Positions 1 through 8,474 of a DNA stretch of 64,000 nt are shown piece by piece; the first letter of the stretch is position 1, and each line of letters starts with the position of its first letter. Below the pieces are notes generated by a model, which worked only from the letters and a program-made list of their open reading frames with translations, had not been told where the DNA came from and searched no databases. The stretch is from CAZTTG01 sp964615935 (GTDB lineage: Bacteria > Planctomycetota > UBA1135 > GCA-002686595): contig CAZTTG010000009.1 of NCBI GenBank assembly GCA_964615935.1, positions 27,440 to 91,439 on the forward strand, read 5' to 3'. The translations under genes and the position numbers were made by a program.

Positions 1-1
1 G

Positions 2-1462
2 CTCACCGCTTATCGCAACCTGATCGACGCGGCGGTCCAGGCCGACCCGAAGAAGCTGTACACCTATTCGATGTTCCTGACCAACTTCAACTCCACGGTG
101 AACCTGGGCGGCGGCGGGCCCGGTGGCGGCTCGGTGGTCGGTCTGAGGGAGTTCGTCCAGCAGCGGGAGCAGCTGTTGAACGCCAACTCGGAGGTCTCGT
201 CGCCGGCGCCGATCATCACCAACGTGATGCACGATCCCGCGAACCCGTACGCTACGGATGAGGTGTGGGTCACCGCCGCGGTGGACGGGAACGGGTACTC
301 GGTGGCAAAGGTGGAGCTCTTCTACAAGGAGGCGCCCGGCACCTTCTCGCGCACGGACATGCGCGACGACGGCCTCTCGCACGACGGCGCGGCCGGGGAC
401 GGCGTCTACGGCGGGATGATCCCCATCACGGCCAGCGCGGGGCAGACGGTGAAGTACTACGTCGCCGCGACCTCCGGCAACTCCTACGCCTCGTTGAGCT
501 TCGCGCCGATCCTCCCCGAGCTGGGTGCCCTCGAGGTCAACTATGCCTTCGGCTGGAGCGGAGTGCGCATCTCGGAGTACATGTACAAGGGAGCCGACGG
601 GGAGTTCTTCGAGCTCACCAACACGACCGCCAGCCCGATCGATCTCACCGGCTGGAGCATGGACGACGACAGCGCCATCGCGGGCACCTTCGATCTCTCG
701 CCGGCGGGGATCCTGGCCCCGGGCGAGTCCGTGGTGGTCACCGAGGGCGATCCGGGGCTCTTCGCCGCGGCCTGGGGCCTGAGCGGGGTGACGGTTCTGG
801 GGCCGAACACCACGGCCAACCTCGGCCGGAACGACGAGATCAACATCTACAACCTGACCGGGGAGCTCATCGATCGCCTGAGCTATGGCGACGAGAGCTT
901 CCCGGGGTCGATCCGTACCAACGGCGAGAGCGGCCAGACGTGCCACGAGGCGCTGGGCATCAATGACCCCTTCTTCTGGGTCCTCTCCCAGGTGGGAGAT
1001 GCGTGGGGATCGGTGGCCTCGACCGGCGGCGACGTCGGCACGCCGGGCTCCTACACCACCGTGCCCTGCAGCGGCCCGCTGGGCACCAACTACTGCACCG
1101 CCCTCCCGAACCAGTCGGGCACGATCGCGAGCATCTCCGCCACCGGGAGCGCGCAGGCTTCGACCGAGAACCTCACCTTCCACGTCGAGGACGCGAACCC
1201 CAGCACGCCGGGCATCTTCTTCCTGGGCTACGCCCCGACGCAGGTGCCGCTCAGCTTCGGCAACCTCTGCGTCACCGGAGGCATCGCTCGGATGCGGCCG
1301 CCCCTGGTGACCGACGGCACGGGCAGCGCTTCCCGCCCGGTCGACTTCAACGAGCCGTACTCGGCCCACATCACGGCCGGGGCCACGCTCTACTTCCAGT
1401 TCTGGTACCGAGACCAGGGCGGATCGAACCTGTCCGACGGCCTGACGATCGATTTCTACTAG
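2..1462 (+). CDS. CotH/lamin-tail secreted protein, 5' end outside window
   Basis: The frame is open to the left edge, so only the last 486 residues are visible. The first ~60 residues (TYSMFLTNFNSTVN, then GLREFVQQREQLL) resemble the end of a CotH kinase-like domain, a family that includes protein kinases of spore coats. A Fn3-like module follows (about residues 75-175), then a lamin-tail domain (about 178-290; ISEYMYKG...EFFELTN, DLTGWSMDDDS). The C-terminal ~130 residues start at GTNYCTA and end FQFWYRDQGG...LTIDFY, a divergent copy of the C-terminal domain also seen in the genes ending at 6831, 8306 and 45305. Probably exported; the signal peptide would lie upstream. It precedes the VTC/DUF4956/HlyD/CotH genes on the same strand with a 129-base gap. 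The CotH assignment is moderate because the catalytic core is missing; the lamin-tail call is stronger. Confidence 0.75.
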   Translation, partial: LTAYRNLIDAAVQADPKKLYTYSMFLTNFNSTVNLGGGGPGGGSVVGLREFVQQREQLLNANSEVSSPAPIITNVMHDPANPYATDEVWVTAAVDGNGYSVAKVELFYKEAPGTFSRTDMRDDGLSHDGAAGDGVYGGMIPITASAGQTVKYYVAATSGNSYASLSFAPILPELGALEVNYAFGWSGVRISEYMYKGADGEFFELTNTTASPIDLTGWSMDDDSAIAGTFDLSPAGILAPGESVVVTEGDPGLFAAAWGLSGVTVLGPNTTANLGRNDEINIYNLTGELIDRLSYGDESFPGSIRTNGESGQTCHEALGINDPFFWVLSQVGDAWGSVASTGGDVGTPGSYTTVPCSGPLGTNYCTALPNQSGTIASISATGSAQASTENLTFHVEDANPSTPGIFFLGYAPTQVPLSFGNLCVTGGIARMRPPLVTDGTGSASRPVDFNEPYSAHITAGATLYFQFWYRDQGGSNLSDGLTIDFY

Positions 1463-1591
1463 CCGACGATTGTTGGCCCGAGCTCATTCTCCTCTCACCT
1501 GCCTTCCGGCTTAGTGTGATGGAGTGCCAGCCCGACCCCGGAGCCACTCCCTTCCCTTCCCAACGAGGCTCTCTACATACGCGCTCCCCCC

Positions 1592-2389
1592 ATGAGCTAC
1601 TTCTCGAGGTTCCGCCGCTCTAGAGATTCGATGTGGGATCCGTCCTGCTCCCCTGGGGGGGGGGCTGCTTCCCGCTACGAGTGCAAGTACCTGATTGGCG
1701 AGAGGCGACTGTCTGACCTGAGGGAGTTCATCCGGCCCTTCGTCCGCCCCGACGAGCACGCGCCGACCCGGGGAGACCCGCGCTATCCCATCTGCAGCCT
1801 GTACCTGGACTCGAGCAGCCTGGCCCTCTACCGCCAGACAGAGGAGGGCAACAAGAACCGCTTCAAGTTGCGGATCCGCTCCTACGCCGACCGAGAGGAG
1901 GATCCCGTATGGCTGGAGATCAAGCGCCGCGTGAACGGAGTGATCTGCAAGCGGCGTACCCGAGTAGAGCGCGCCGCGGTCCGCCGCTGGCTCCGAGATG
2001 GCTGCAGCGGCCCGTCCCCTCCCGGGGGGCTCACCGCGACCGAGTTCGCGCGACTGTCGCGCGACATCGGCGCGCTTCCTCGCCTGCGCGTGCGCTATCA
2101 GCGCGAGGCGTACCAATCGGCCGGTGGCGACCCGGTCCGCCTGACCTTCGACACCGAGGTGGCCTACTCGCCTTCGCCCGGCGCCGCTCTCGAATACGGA
2201 AGCGGGATCTGGGCCGACACGCCTGTCGGCAGCGTCATCCTCGAGGTCAAGTTCACCGACCACTTCCCCTCCTGGGTCCACAGCCTGATCGAGACCTTCG
2301 AGCTCGATCGGCAGTCGGTACCCAAGTACTGCCTCTCGGTCGGCGACCATCTGCGTCGCAGCAGTGCTCGATCGGCCCTCGGCTTCTGA
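1592..2389 (+). CDS. VTC-domain polyphosphate polymerase-like protein
   Basis: A 265-residue protein with the hallmarks of the VTC/CYTH tunnel fold that makes polyphosphate from ATP in eukaryotic Vtc4: YECKYLI near residue 29, RFKLRIRSY near 90, WLEIKRRVNG...CKRRTR near 108 and LEVKFTDHFPSWV near 217. The alternating basic and acidic strand residues expected to bind nucleotide and metal are present. It has no signal peptide or membrane segment, so it should act in the cytoplasm. An alternative ATG at 1630 would remove 13 poorly conserved residues. It is 18 bases upstream of the DUF4956 gene and sits between two CotH genes, an association I recall from other bacteria. Activity is inferred from the fold. 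Confidence 0.88.
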   Translation: MSYFSRFRRSRDSMWDPSCSPGGGAASRYECKYLIGERRLSDLREFIRPFVRPDEHAPTRGDPRYPICSLYLDSSSLALYRQTEEGNKNRFKLRIRSYADREEDPVWLEIKRRVNGVICKRRTRVERAAVRRWLRDGCSGPSPPGGLTATEFARLSRDIGALPRLRVRYQREAYQSAGGDPVRLTFDTEVAYSPSPGAALEYGSGIWADTPVGSVILEVKFTDHFPSWVHSLIETFELDRQSVPKYCLSVGDHLRRSSARSALGF

Positions 2390-2407
2390 ACTCCCAAGGC
2401 AACGCTG

Positions 2408-3103
2408 GTGAACTTCTTCGATCGACTCTTGGAAGGAGCGCGAACCTGGCCTGGCGAGGAGAGCCTGATGGCGGGCCTGCTGGCCGTACTGCTGGCATTC
2501 GTCCTGGGGCAGCTCAGCGCCTGGGTCTACTGCCGCACCCATGGGGGATTGTCCTACTCGCGCAGCTTCACCCAGTCCCTGGTGCTGATTGCCATGGTGG
2601 TGGCCCTGGTGATCCATGTCATCGGCAACAACATCGTCACCGCGGTGGGTCTCATCGGAGCCCTGGCCGTCATCCGCTTCCGCAACGTCCTGAAGGACAC
2701 GCGTGACACGGTGTTCGTGCTGTTCTCCCTGGCCCTCGGCATGGCCGTGGGCTCGGGCCGCTACCACATGGCGGCGGTGGGGGTCCCGATCCTGCTGGCC
2801 GTGACGATCCTCTTGTACCTGACCGACTTCGGGAGCCGCGGGCGCTTCGACGGGCACCTGAGCTACTCCCTCGACCCGGCCGCGGCGAGCGGGGACGAGC
2901 TGGCGGACCTCCTGCGCGCCTTCTGCCGCCGGCTGCGCCGGCTCTCGGCCCACCACGCCGGGCCGGGTGCCCCCTCCGAGTACGTGGTCGAGGTCCGCCT
3001 GCGGGATCCCGGCCGGGCGCGGGAGCTGACCGAGGAGCTGGAGCGGCTGCCAGGAGTGCGGAACGCGGCGCTGGTGTTGCGCGACGAGCTGATGGAGGTG
3101 TGA
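2408..3103 (+). CDS. DUF4956 family multi-pass membrane protein
   Basis: A 231-residue protein starting at GTG 2408. Hydrophobic segments lie near residues 19-38, 56-75, 76-92, 100-116 and 119-138, with the family signature TAVGLIGALAVIRFRN...DTRDTVFVLFSLALGMA between them. The C-terminal ~85 residues are soluble and look like an ACT/ferredoxin-like regulatory domain (SYSLDP, YVVEVRLRDP, LERLPGVRNAAL), as in MgtC-like transporters. DUF4956 proteins are commonly encoded beside VTC-domain proteins. A role in moving polyphosphate or ions across the inner membrane is plausible but unproven. The stop is one base from the next gene's start, indicating an operon. Confidence 0.88.
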   Translation: MNFFDRLLEGARTWPGEESLMAGLLAVLLAFVLGQLSAWVYCRTHGGLSYSRSFTQSLVLIAMVVALVIHVIGNNIVTAVGLIGALAVIRFRNVLKDTRDTVFVLFSLALGMAVGSGRYHMAAVGVPILLAVTILLYLTDFGSRGRFDGHLSYSLDPAAASGDELADLLRAFCRRLRRLSAHHAGPGAPSEYVVEVRLRDPGRARELTEELERLPGVRNAALVLRDELMEV

Positions 3104-3104
3104 G

Positions 3105-4280
3105 GTGGCCGGCCCCCGACGTCGCGTACCCATACCCCTGAGCCGTCGCCTCGATGACCTGCGCCGAGGGCCGGTCAGCCTGCTGGTATGGTTGATCGCC
3201 GCGGGTCTGTGCGTGGTCCTGCTCGAGCGTCGCTCGCAGCGTGCCACCTGCCTGGGGATTGCGCGTCCCCTGGAGCACACGGTGTCGGCCAGAAGCGATG
3301 GGACCGTCACTGCGGTGCTGGTCGACCTCTATCAGGAGGTGCGGGCGGGCGACGTGCTCGTGCAGCTCGACGAGGCGCAGCTCGTGGCACGGCTGGAGAC
3401 GGCTCGCGCGGAGCTGGTCCGTCTACGGGCGGACCTCTCGGCGCGGCGAACGGAACTGGAGCGGACGCTCCTGGCCGAGACCTCCTCGGACGTAGCCGAG
3501 CTGCGACGTTTCCTGGTGGACGAGGAAGCTCGGGAGCTGGACCTGCTCGCGCTCCGCGCGGAGCTGGCCGAGGAGCGCATCGAGCTCGAGCGCCGGGCCG
3601 TGGCCGCCGCTCGCCAGGCGGTGCTGGTCGAGGAGGGCCTGGGCGAGGCGGCGAAGCTCCAGGACCTTCGACTGAAACACGAGGCCCTGAAGGGCGGCCT
3701 CGAGGAGAACGAGCGGCTCCTCGCGCTTCGCGAATCGGCCCTCGAGGCGGCGCGCGCGCGCCGCGGGGCATTCCAGGGGACGATGGCCGCCGAGCCCGGA
3801 CCGGACCCGATCCTCGAGCCACTGCGGCAGGCCGTGGAGGTACAGGGCCAGCGGCTGGCCGAGATCGAGATCGAGAGCGCCGGCCTGATCACACGGGCCG
3901 CGACCGACGGGCGCGTGGCGGCGCTGCTGGCCTCGCCGGGGCAGGCCGTCCTGCAGGGACAGGTGCTGCTCACGATCACCGCCTCGACGCCGGGGGGAAT
4001 CATGGCCTGGTGGCCGGAGGAGAGCCGGCGACCCGCCCCCGAGGCCCTCTTCGAGGTATTCCGCCCCTCCACCCCCGAGGAGGTGGCCGCCACCCGCCTC
4101 GAGCGCCTGGGCCCGGCGGTGGAGGAGCTTCCGCGTCGCCTGTGGCGCAACACGAGCCTCCCCGAGCACGGGCGCCCCCTGCTCCTGGCTGCGGCACCTG
4201 GCCTGGAACTCCAACCCGGTGAGATCGTTGCAGTGCGCCTGACATCACTTCCCTCCGCTAAACCCCCTGACCGAAGATGA
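3105..4280 (+). CDS. HlyD-like membrane fusion / biotinyl-lipoyl domain protein
   Basis: A 391-residue protein starting at GTG 3105, one base after the previous stop. One N-terminal transmembrane segment (about residues 25-40, LLVWLIAAGLCVVLL) precedes a split lipoyl half-motif (SARSDGTVTAVLVDLYQEVRAGDVLVQLD, about 62-90), a long alpha-helical hairpin rich in Glu, Arg and Leu (about 95-265), and the second lipoyl half (TRAATDGRVAALLASPGQAVLQGQVLL, about 263-290). The order matches periplasmic adaptor subunits of HlyD/EmrA type. No ABC ATPase or outer membrane factor is adjacent. In this cluster it may link the inner-membrane DUF4956/VTC pair to the exported CotH proteins; that is inference. 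Confidence 0.78.
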   Translation: MAGPRRRVPIPLSRRLDDLRRGPVSLLVWLIAAGLCVVLLERRSQRATCLGIARPLEHTVSARSDGTVTAVLVDLYQEVRAGDVLVQLDEAQLVARLETARAELVRLRADLSARRTELERTLLAETSSDVAELRRFLVDEEARELDLLALRAELAEERIELERRAVAAARQAVLVEEGLGEAAKLQDLRLKHEALKGGLEENERLLALRESALEAARARRGAFQGTMAAEPGPDPILEPLRQAVEVQGQRLAEIEIESAGLITRAATDGRVAALLASPGQAVLQGQVLLTITASTPGGIMAWWPEESRRPAPEALFEVFRPSTPEEVAATRLERLGPAVEELPRRLWRNTSLPEHGRPLLLAAAPGLELQPGEIVAVRLTSLPSAKPPDRR

Positions 4281-4311
4281 AGTGGTCATGAGATCATCCG
4301 CAACCAGCTGC
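4281..4311. repeat. 5' CotH start repeat, copy 1
   Basis: 31 bases around the CotH start codon (GTGGTCATGAGATCATCC, continuing to the first ten codons) recur at 6989-7019 with two mismatches. The match covers both the start region and codons for MRSSAT, so shared ancestry is likelier than convergence. Confidence 0.85.
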
Positions 4312-6831
4312 CTGGCAGCAGCAACATTGGCCGTCGTGCTATCGAGCTCTCACGCCACCGCACAGTTCACCCCCCACGCCCACCCCAGGTTCGAAGGCGA
4401 CGCGGTCCACACCATCCAGTTGACCTTCCTGCAGCCCAACTGGTGGAATCTGCTCGTCGCGAACTTCGAGGGACAGCCCGATCCCCTCTACCTCGAGGCC
4501 CAGTTCGACTGGGAGAACGTGCACTACGACCAGATCGGCGTGCGCTTCAAGGGTCACAGCAGCTACAACAGCTACCCCGGCCAGAAGAAGCCCTTCAAGC
4601 TCAAGTTCGACGAGTACGTCTCGGGCCAGAAGGTCTACGGTCTGGACCTCGTCAACCTGAACAATGCCTTCAAGGACCCCAGCTTCGCGCGCGAGAAGTG
4701 CTTCTACGAGCTGGCGGCGGAGGCTGGGCTTCCCGCCAGCCGGGCCAACTACGCCGCCCTGTATATCAATGGCATCTACTGGGGTCTGTACGGCCTCGTC
4801 GAGGACGTCGATCAGGAGTACATCGAGAGCCGCTTCGGGGACGCCGAGGACGGCAATCTCTGGAAGGGCGATCCGCGCGGAACGCTGGAGTACAAGGGCA
4901 GCGATCCCAGCGCCTACTACAACGATTACGAGCTGCAGACGAACACCTCGGTCAACGACTGGACGGCGCTGGTGGAGCTGATCGACGCCCTGAACAACAC
5001 TCCCATCTCGAATCTGGCGGACACCCTGCACCCGCTCATGGACACCAATCTGGCCATGGCCATGCTGGCGGTGAACAACCTGACCGTCAATCTCGACTCG
5101 TACGCCGGCCCGGGTCACAACCACTACCTGTATCACCGCGAGAGCGATGATCGTTTCGCCTTCAATCCCTGGGATGGAAACGAGGCCTGGGGTGCCTTCA
5201 GCATGGGAATGTCGATCCCGGCCCTGAGAACACTGTCTCCCCTGTGGCTGAACAACCCATCCACCTCGCGGCCGTTGGGCAACCAGTGCTGGGCGGTGTC
5301 GGAGTTCGTCGACCTCTACTACGGCCACATCCGCCGCCTGATGGCCCATGGAGCCGACCCGGACACGCTGCTGGCGCGCATGGAGGAGCTGCGCGACCTG
5401 GTGCGCCCCTACGTGGTGGCCGACACGCAGAAGATGTACAGCGACCAGCAGTTCGAGGACGCCATGCAGCTCGACATCAGCGTCGGGCCCGGTGGCTCCG
5501 TTCCCGGTCTGGATCCCTTCATCCGCATGCGCCACACCTACCTCGAGGGGCAGCTGGGCGCCTGGAGCGCCACCGATGACATCGTGCTCAACGAGATGAT
5601 GGCCATGAACCAGACCACCATCGCGGATGAGTGGGGGGACTACGACGACTGGATCGAGATCGCAAACACGGGAACCCAGGCAATCTCGCTCTCGGGGCTG
5701 ACCATGAGCGACGATCCGGGGGATCCGACCGCCTATGCCTTCCCGGCCGACGTCCTGAACCCGGGAGACCACTACATCGTGTGGGCCGACGACGAGCCCA
5801 CGCAGGGCGCCCAGCACGCCCCCTTCAAACTCAGCGGGGACGGCGAGAGCGTCTACCTGTACGACGGCGCCCATCTCATCGACACCACCACCTTCCACGA
5901 CCTGGGCAACGACGAGGCCTACGGCCGTTTCGAGGATGGTACCGGGGACTGGACCTACGGCCTGATGCCCACACCGGGAGCGGCCAACCTACAGCAGGTG
6001 GGCACCGGCGAGCTGTTCATCAACGAATTCCTGGCCAGCAATGAGACCACCAACTTCGACGAGAGCGGCGACTATGACGACTGGGTGGAGCTGTACAACC
6101 CCGGCACCACGGCTGTCGACCTGACCGGCTACCATCTGACCGACGACCTCTCCGCTCCGCTCCAGTGGACCTTCCCGGCGGTCTCCATCCCTGCGGACGG
6201 CCTTCTGTTGGTGTGGTGCGACGACGAAGTCAGCCAGGGTCCCCTGCATGCCAACTTCAAGCTGGGCGCCAGCGGCGAGGAGATCGCCCTGACGGGGCCT
6301 GACACCGCCGGCAACCCGTTGATCGACAGCTACGTCTTCGGGGGGCAGACGACCGACGTGAGCGAGGGCCGGGAGAGCGATGGGGCGGCGTCCTGGGTCT
6401 TCTTCACCGAGCCCACGCCCGAGGCCACGAACGCGCCATCCTGCACCAGCCCGCTGCCCTACGGGATTGGCAAGCTGAACTCAATCGGGACCGTGCCCTT
6501 CCTCTACTACGAGGGGACTCCCAGCGCGTCCACCAACGACCTCGACCTTCTGATCACCAAGGCTGTTCCTCTCAAGCCGGTGCTGGCCTTCTACGGCCAG
6601 GGCCGCGACCAGAAGCCCTTCATGGGCGGCACGCTGTGGACCTCGGCGCCCTTCCAGCGCATGAGCCCGCAGCAGCTGAGCGGCGCTGGCGAGGCCGTCT
6701 ATGCCATCGACATCGACGTCTCGATGGTGGGCCAGACCCGCAACTACATGGGCTGGTTCCGAGACCCTGGCCACCCCAGCGGCTACGACGTGGGCCTGAC
6801 GAACGCCCTGGAGGTGGTCTTCTGCCCCTGA
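4288..6831 (+). CDS. CotH kinase family protein with two lamin-tail domains
   Basis: An 847-residue exported protein; MRSSATSCLAAATLAVVLSSSHATAQ is a clear signal peptide. ATG 4288 is preferred over GTG 4282. The CotH domain spans about residues 25-420 (DQIGVRFKGHSSY, KKPFKLKFDEY, NLNNAFKDPSFAREK, INGIYWGLYGLVEDVDQ, FNPWDGNEAW), covering the expected basic and acidic active-site segments. Two lamin-tail domains follow (about 432-575 and 576-715), each with D(E)xGDYDDW(I/V)E and a VW(A/C)DDE strand. The C-terminal domain (about 718-847) begins CTSPLPYGIGKLNS and ends GWFRDP...GLTNALEVVFCP. CotH proteins phosphorylate extracellular or coat proteins in Bacillus. Parts of both ends of this gene are repeated at the start of the next gene. 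Confidence 0.9.
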   Translation: MRSSATSCLAAATLAVVLSSSHATAQFTPHAHPRFEGDAVHTIQLTFLQPNWWNLLVANFEGQPDPLYLEAQFDWENVHYDQIGVRFKGHSSYNSYPGQKKPFKLKFDEYVSGQKVYGLDLVNLNNAFKDPSFAREKCFYELAAEAGLPASRANYAALYINGIYWGLYGLVEDVDQEYIESRFGDAEDGNLWKGDPRGTLEYKGSDPSAYYNDYELQTNTSVNDWTALVELIDALNNTPISNLADTLHPLMDTNLAMAMLAVNNLTVNLDSYAGPGHNHYLYHRESDDRFAFNPWDGNEAWGAFSMGMSIPALRTLSPLWLNNPSTSRPLGNQCWAVSEFVDLYYGHIRRLMAHGADPDTLLARMEELRDLVRPYVVADTQKMYSDQQFEDAMQLDISVGPGGSVPGLDPFIRMRHTYLEGQLGAWSATDDIVLNEMMAMNQTTIADEWGDYDDWIEIANTGTQAISLSGLTMSDDPGDPTAYAFPADVLNPGDHYIVWADDEPTQGAQHAPFKLSGDGESVYLYDGAHLIDTTTFHDLGNDEAYGRFEDGTGDWTYGLMPTPGAANLQQVGTGELFINEFLASNETTNFDESGDYDDWVELYNPGTTAVDLTGYHLTDDLSAPLQWTFPAVSIPADGLLLVWCDDEVSQGPLHANFKLGASGEEIALTGPDTAGNPLIDSYVFGGQTTDVSEGRESDGAASWVFFTEPTPEATNAPSCTSPLPYGIGKLNSIGTVPFLYYEGTPSASTNDLDLLITKAVPLKPVLAFYGQGRDQKPFMGGTLWTSAPFQRMSPQQLSGAGEAVYAIDIDVSMVGQTRNYMGWFRDPGHPSGYDVGLTNALEVVFCP
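6584..6651. repeat. 3' CotH segment repeat, copy 1
   Basis: The segment encoding LAFYGQGRDQKPFMGGTLW and following residues is closely similar to 7018-7086. Within it, 6611-6651 and 7046-7086 differ at only three of 41 positions, while the preceding part carries small indels that shift the reading frame in the second copy. Confidence 0.8.
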
Positions 6832-6988
6832 TATGGATGGACCTGTCAAGCCCTGACTGACGGAGTGATACTGAGTCGTCTTGGAGTGAAGTGGTTCACC
6901 GATCTTCGGGTGTGCCTCCCAAAAACTCCGTACGGTCCTCCAGGGCCCTCTAGGGGATTCTCGGAAGGGACACCCCGATCGATGAAAC

Positions 6989-7086
6989 AGTGGCCATGAG
7001 ATCATCCGCAACCGGCTGCTCGCCTTCTGCCGCCAAGGGGCGACGAGAAGCCCTTCATGGGCGGCACGCCGCGGACCTCGACGCCC
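6989..7086. repeat. Fused CotH-derived fragments at a gene start, copy 2
   Basis: 6989-7019 copies the CotH start and 7018-7086 copies a segment 2.3 kb further into that gene, so the two are joined here with almost all intervening sequence absent. The join falls where the source segments share a short CAACC(A/G)GCTGC-like stretch against AAGCCGGTGCTG, consistent with deletion at microhomology in a former CotH paralogue. Confidence 0.75.
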
Positions 7087-7850
7087 GCGCTCGCGCCGGT
7101 CGCCTCCTCCTCCTGGCCCTGGCGCTTCCCGCGCTCGGCCCGGCCGCCCGCGCGCAGGGCTGGCCCGGGGGCTCCGGGGTGGAGATCGGCGGGGTGGGCC
7201 AGCCGGGCGGGCTCCCGACGGGCTTCGAGCCGAGCGGCGCCGCCTGGCACGCCGGGCGACAGGAGCTCGTGGTCGTGGGCGACGGTGGTCGGGTGGCGGC
7301 CATGGACCGGGACGGGCAGCAAGTGACCGTCTGGACGGTGTTCGGCGACCTGGAGTCCGTGGCGGTGGCCGACCCGCTCTCCACTCTGGTCTACCTGGGG
7401 CACGAGAAGCCCGAGATGGTGCTCGAGCTCGACCTCGCCACCGGGCTGCTCACCGGCGAGCAGTGGAACCTGACGCCCTGGATGGGGAGCTCCTCCGATC
7501 AAGGGCTCGAGGGCTTGACCTTCGCCGACGGCCTGTTCCTGGCCGGGCGACAGTCCGACGGGAGGATCTTCCGCTTCGACCTCCAGCCGGGAGGCGTCGT
7601 CGTGCCCGGGGGCACCTTCGCCTCCCACCTCGGCCGCGACGACCTCTCCGGTCTCCACTACGAGCCGGAGGCCGACGTGCTCTACGCCATCCACGATGGC
7701 CACGACGTGATCGTCGAGTACGACGGCCAGGACGTCTTCCTGCGCGAGTACTCCCTGCCCGGCGACAACCAGGAGGGCGTGGCCCTGGCTCCCTGCTGCC
7801 CGGGAGGGGCGGCGAGCGTCTTCCTGGCCGAGGACTCGGGCCAGGCGTAG
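6996..7850 (+). CDS. SdiA-regulated-like beta-propeller protein, 5' part before in-frame TAG
   Basis: 284 residues ending at TAG 7848-7850. The hydrophobic signal core (RLLLLALALPALGPAARAQG) begins only about 35 residues after the sole usable start, because the preceding codons derive from CotH fragments, partly out of frame. The mature part (about residues 58-284) is a propeller-like domain resembling SdiA-regulated/esterase-like phytase proteins: SGAAWHAGRQELVVVGDGGRV, GLEGLTFADGLFLAGRQSDGR, DLSGLHYEPEADVLYAIHDGHD, NQEGVALAPCC. The frame continues after the TAG into a typical lineage C-terminal domain, so this is the front half of one broken or recoded gene spanning 6996-8306. Export is likely if it is translated; function is unknown. 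Confidence 0.72.
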   Translation: MRSSATGCSPSAAKGRREALHGRHAADLDARARAGRLLLLALALPALGPAARAQGWPGGSGVEIGGVGQPGGLPTGFEPSGAAWHAGRQELVVVGDGGRVAAMDRDGQQVTVWTVFGDLESVAVADPLSTLVYLGHEKPEMVLELDLATGLLTGEQWNLTPWMGSSSDQGLEGLTFADGLFLAGRQSDGRIFRFDLQPGGVVVPGGTFASHLGRDDLSGLHYEPEADVLYAIHDGHDVIVEYDGQDVFLREYSLPGDNQEGVALAPCCPGGAASVFLAEDSGQA

Positions 7851-8306
7851 CGCCACGAGGGCTACCCGATCACCTGCATCGGCTCGCTCGTCTACTGCAC
7901 CGCCAAGCTCAACTCGCAGGGCTGCCTGCCGGCCATCGGCCATTCCGGCCATCCCAGCGCCACGGCCCCCGTCCCCTTCGTGATCGGCGCGGTCCAGGTC
8001 GTCAACAACAAGAGCGGCCTCCTCTTCTACGGCCTCGCCGGCCGCTGCGCCCTTCCCTTCCAGGGCGGCCTCCTCTGCGCCACTCCTCCCCTGCGGCGGA
8101 CGTCGATACAGAGCTCCGGCGGCAACCCGCCGCCCGACGATTGCTCGGGGTCCTTCCACTTCGACTTCAACGCCTGGATGCAGGGCGGCGCCGACCCGGA
8201 CCTCGTCCCCGGCGTTCAGGTGAACGGTCAGCACTGGTACCGGGATCCGCAGAGTCCCAGCACCACCGGGCTCACCGACGCGATCGAGTTCTCGGTGTGC
8301 CCCTAG
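7851..8306 (+). pseudogene. 3' part of the propeller gene: lineage C-terminal domain after in-frame TAG
   Basis: Same frame as the preceding CDS, starting RHEGYPITCIGSLVYCTAKLNSQG directly after the TAG. A GTG at 7980 is available, but it would remove the first 43 residues of the domain. The domain closely parallels the one ending at 45305: CTAK(L/M)NS.GC.PA, VVNNKSGLLFYG, PFQGG.LC..PP..RT..Q.SGGNPPP(D/N)DCSG, WYRDPQSPSTTGLTDAIEFSVCP. Conservation right up to the TAG suggests the stop is recent, a sequencing error, or read through. A single change from TGG or CAG would explain it. Confidence 0.7.
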
Positions 8307-8465
8307 TGGGGTGAGTCAGAGATTCGGCACATATGTCGAGCCGCCTGGACGCCCCTGGCTGCGTTGCGCCTTCTCCGAGTATCACAGCGAATACGCGTCG
8401 TCGGCGCGCCTTGCCAGGAACGCCCATTCGGCCCGGCATATGCACCGAATCTCTGACTCACCCCA
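8307..8465. repeat. Long inverted repeat filling the gap between convergent genes
   Basis: Left arm 8307-8335 (starts TGGGGTGAGTCAGAGATTCG) is the reverse complement of right arm 8437-8465 at 27 of 29 positions. The 101-base interior can pair further, for example CCTGGC near 8353 with GCCAGG near 8413, so the unit could fold into one imperfect hairpin. It sits between the stop of the + strand gene (8306) and the stop of the - strand gene (8475). It may act as a bidirectional terminator, or be a MITE/REP-like mobile palindrome. I see no clear target-site duplication and no second copy in the window. Confidence 0.85.
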
Positions 8466-8474
8466 CTGCGCGGG

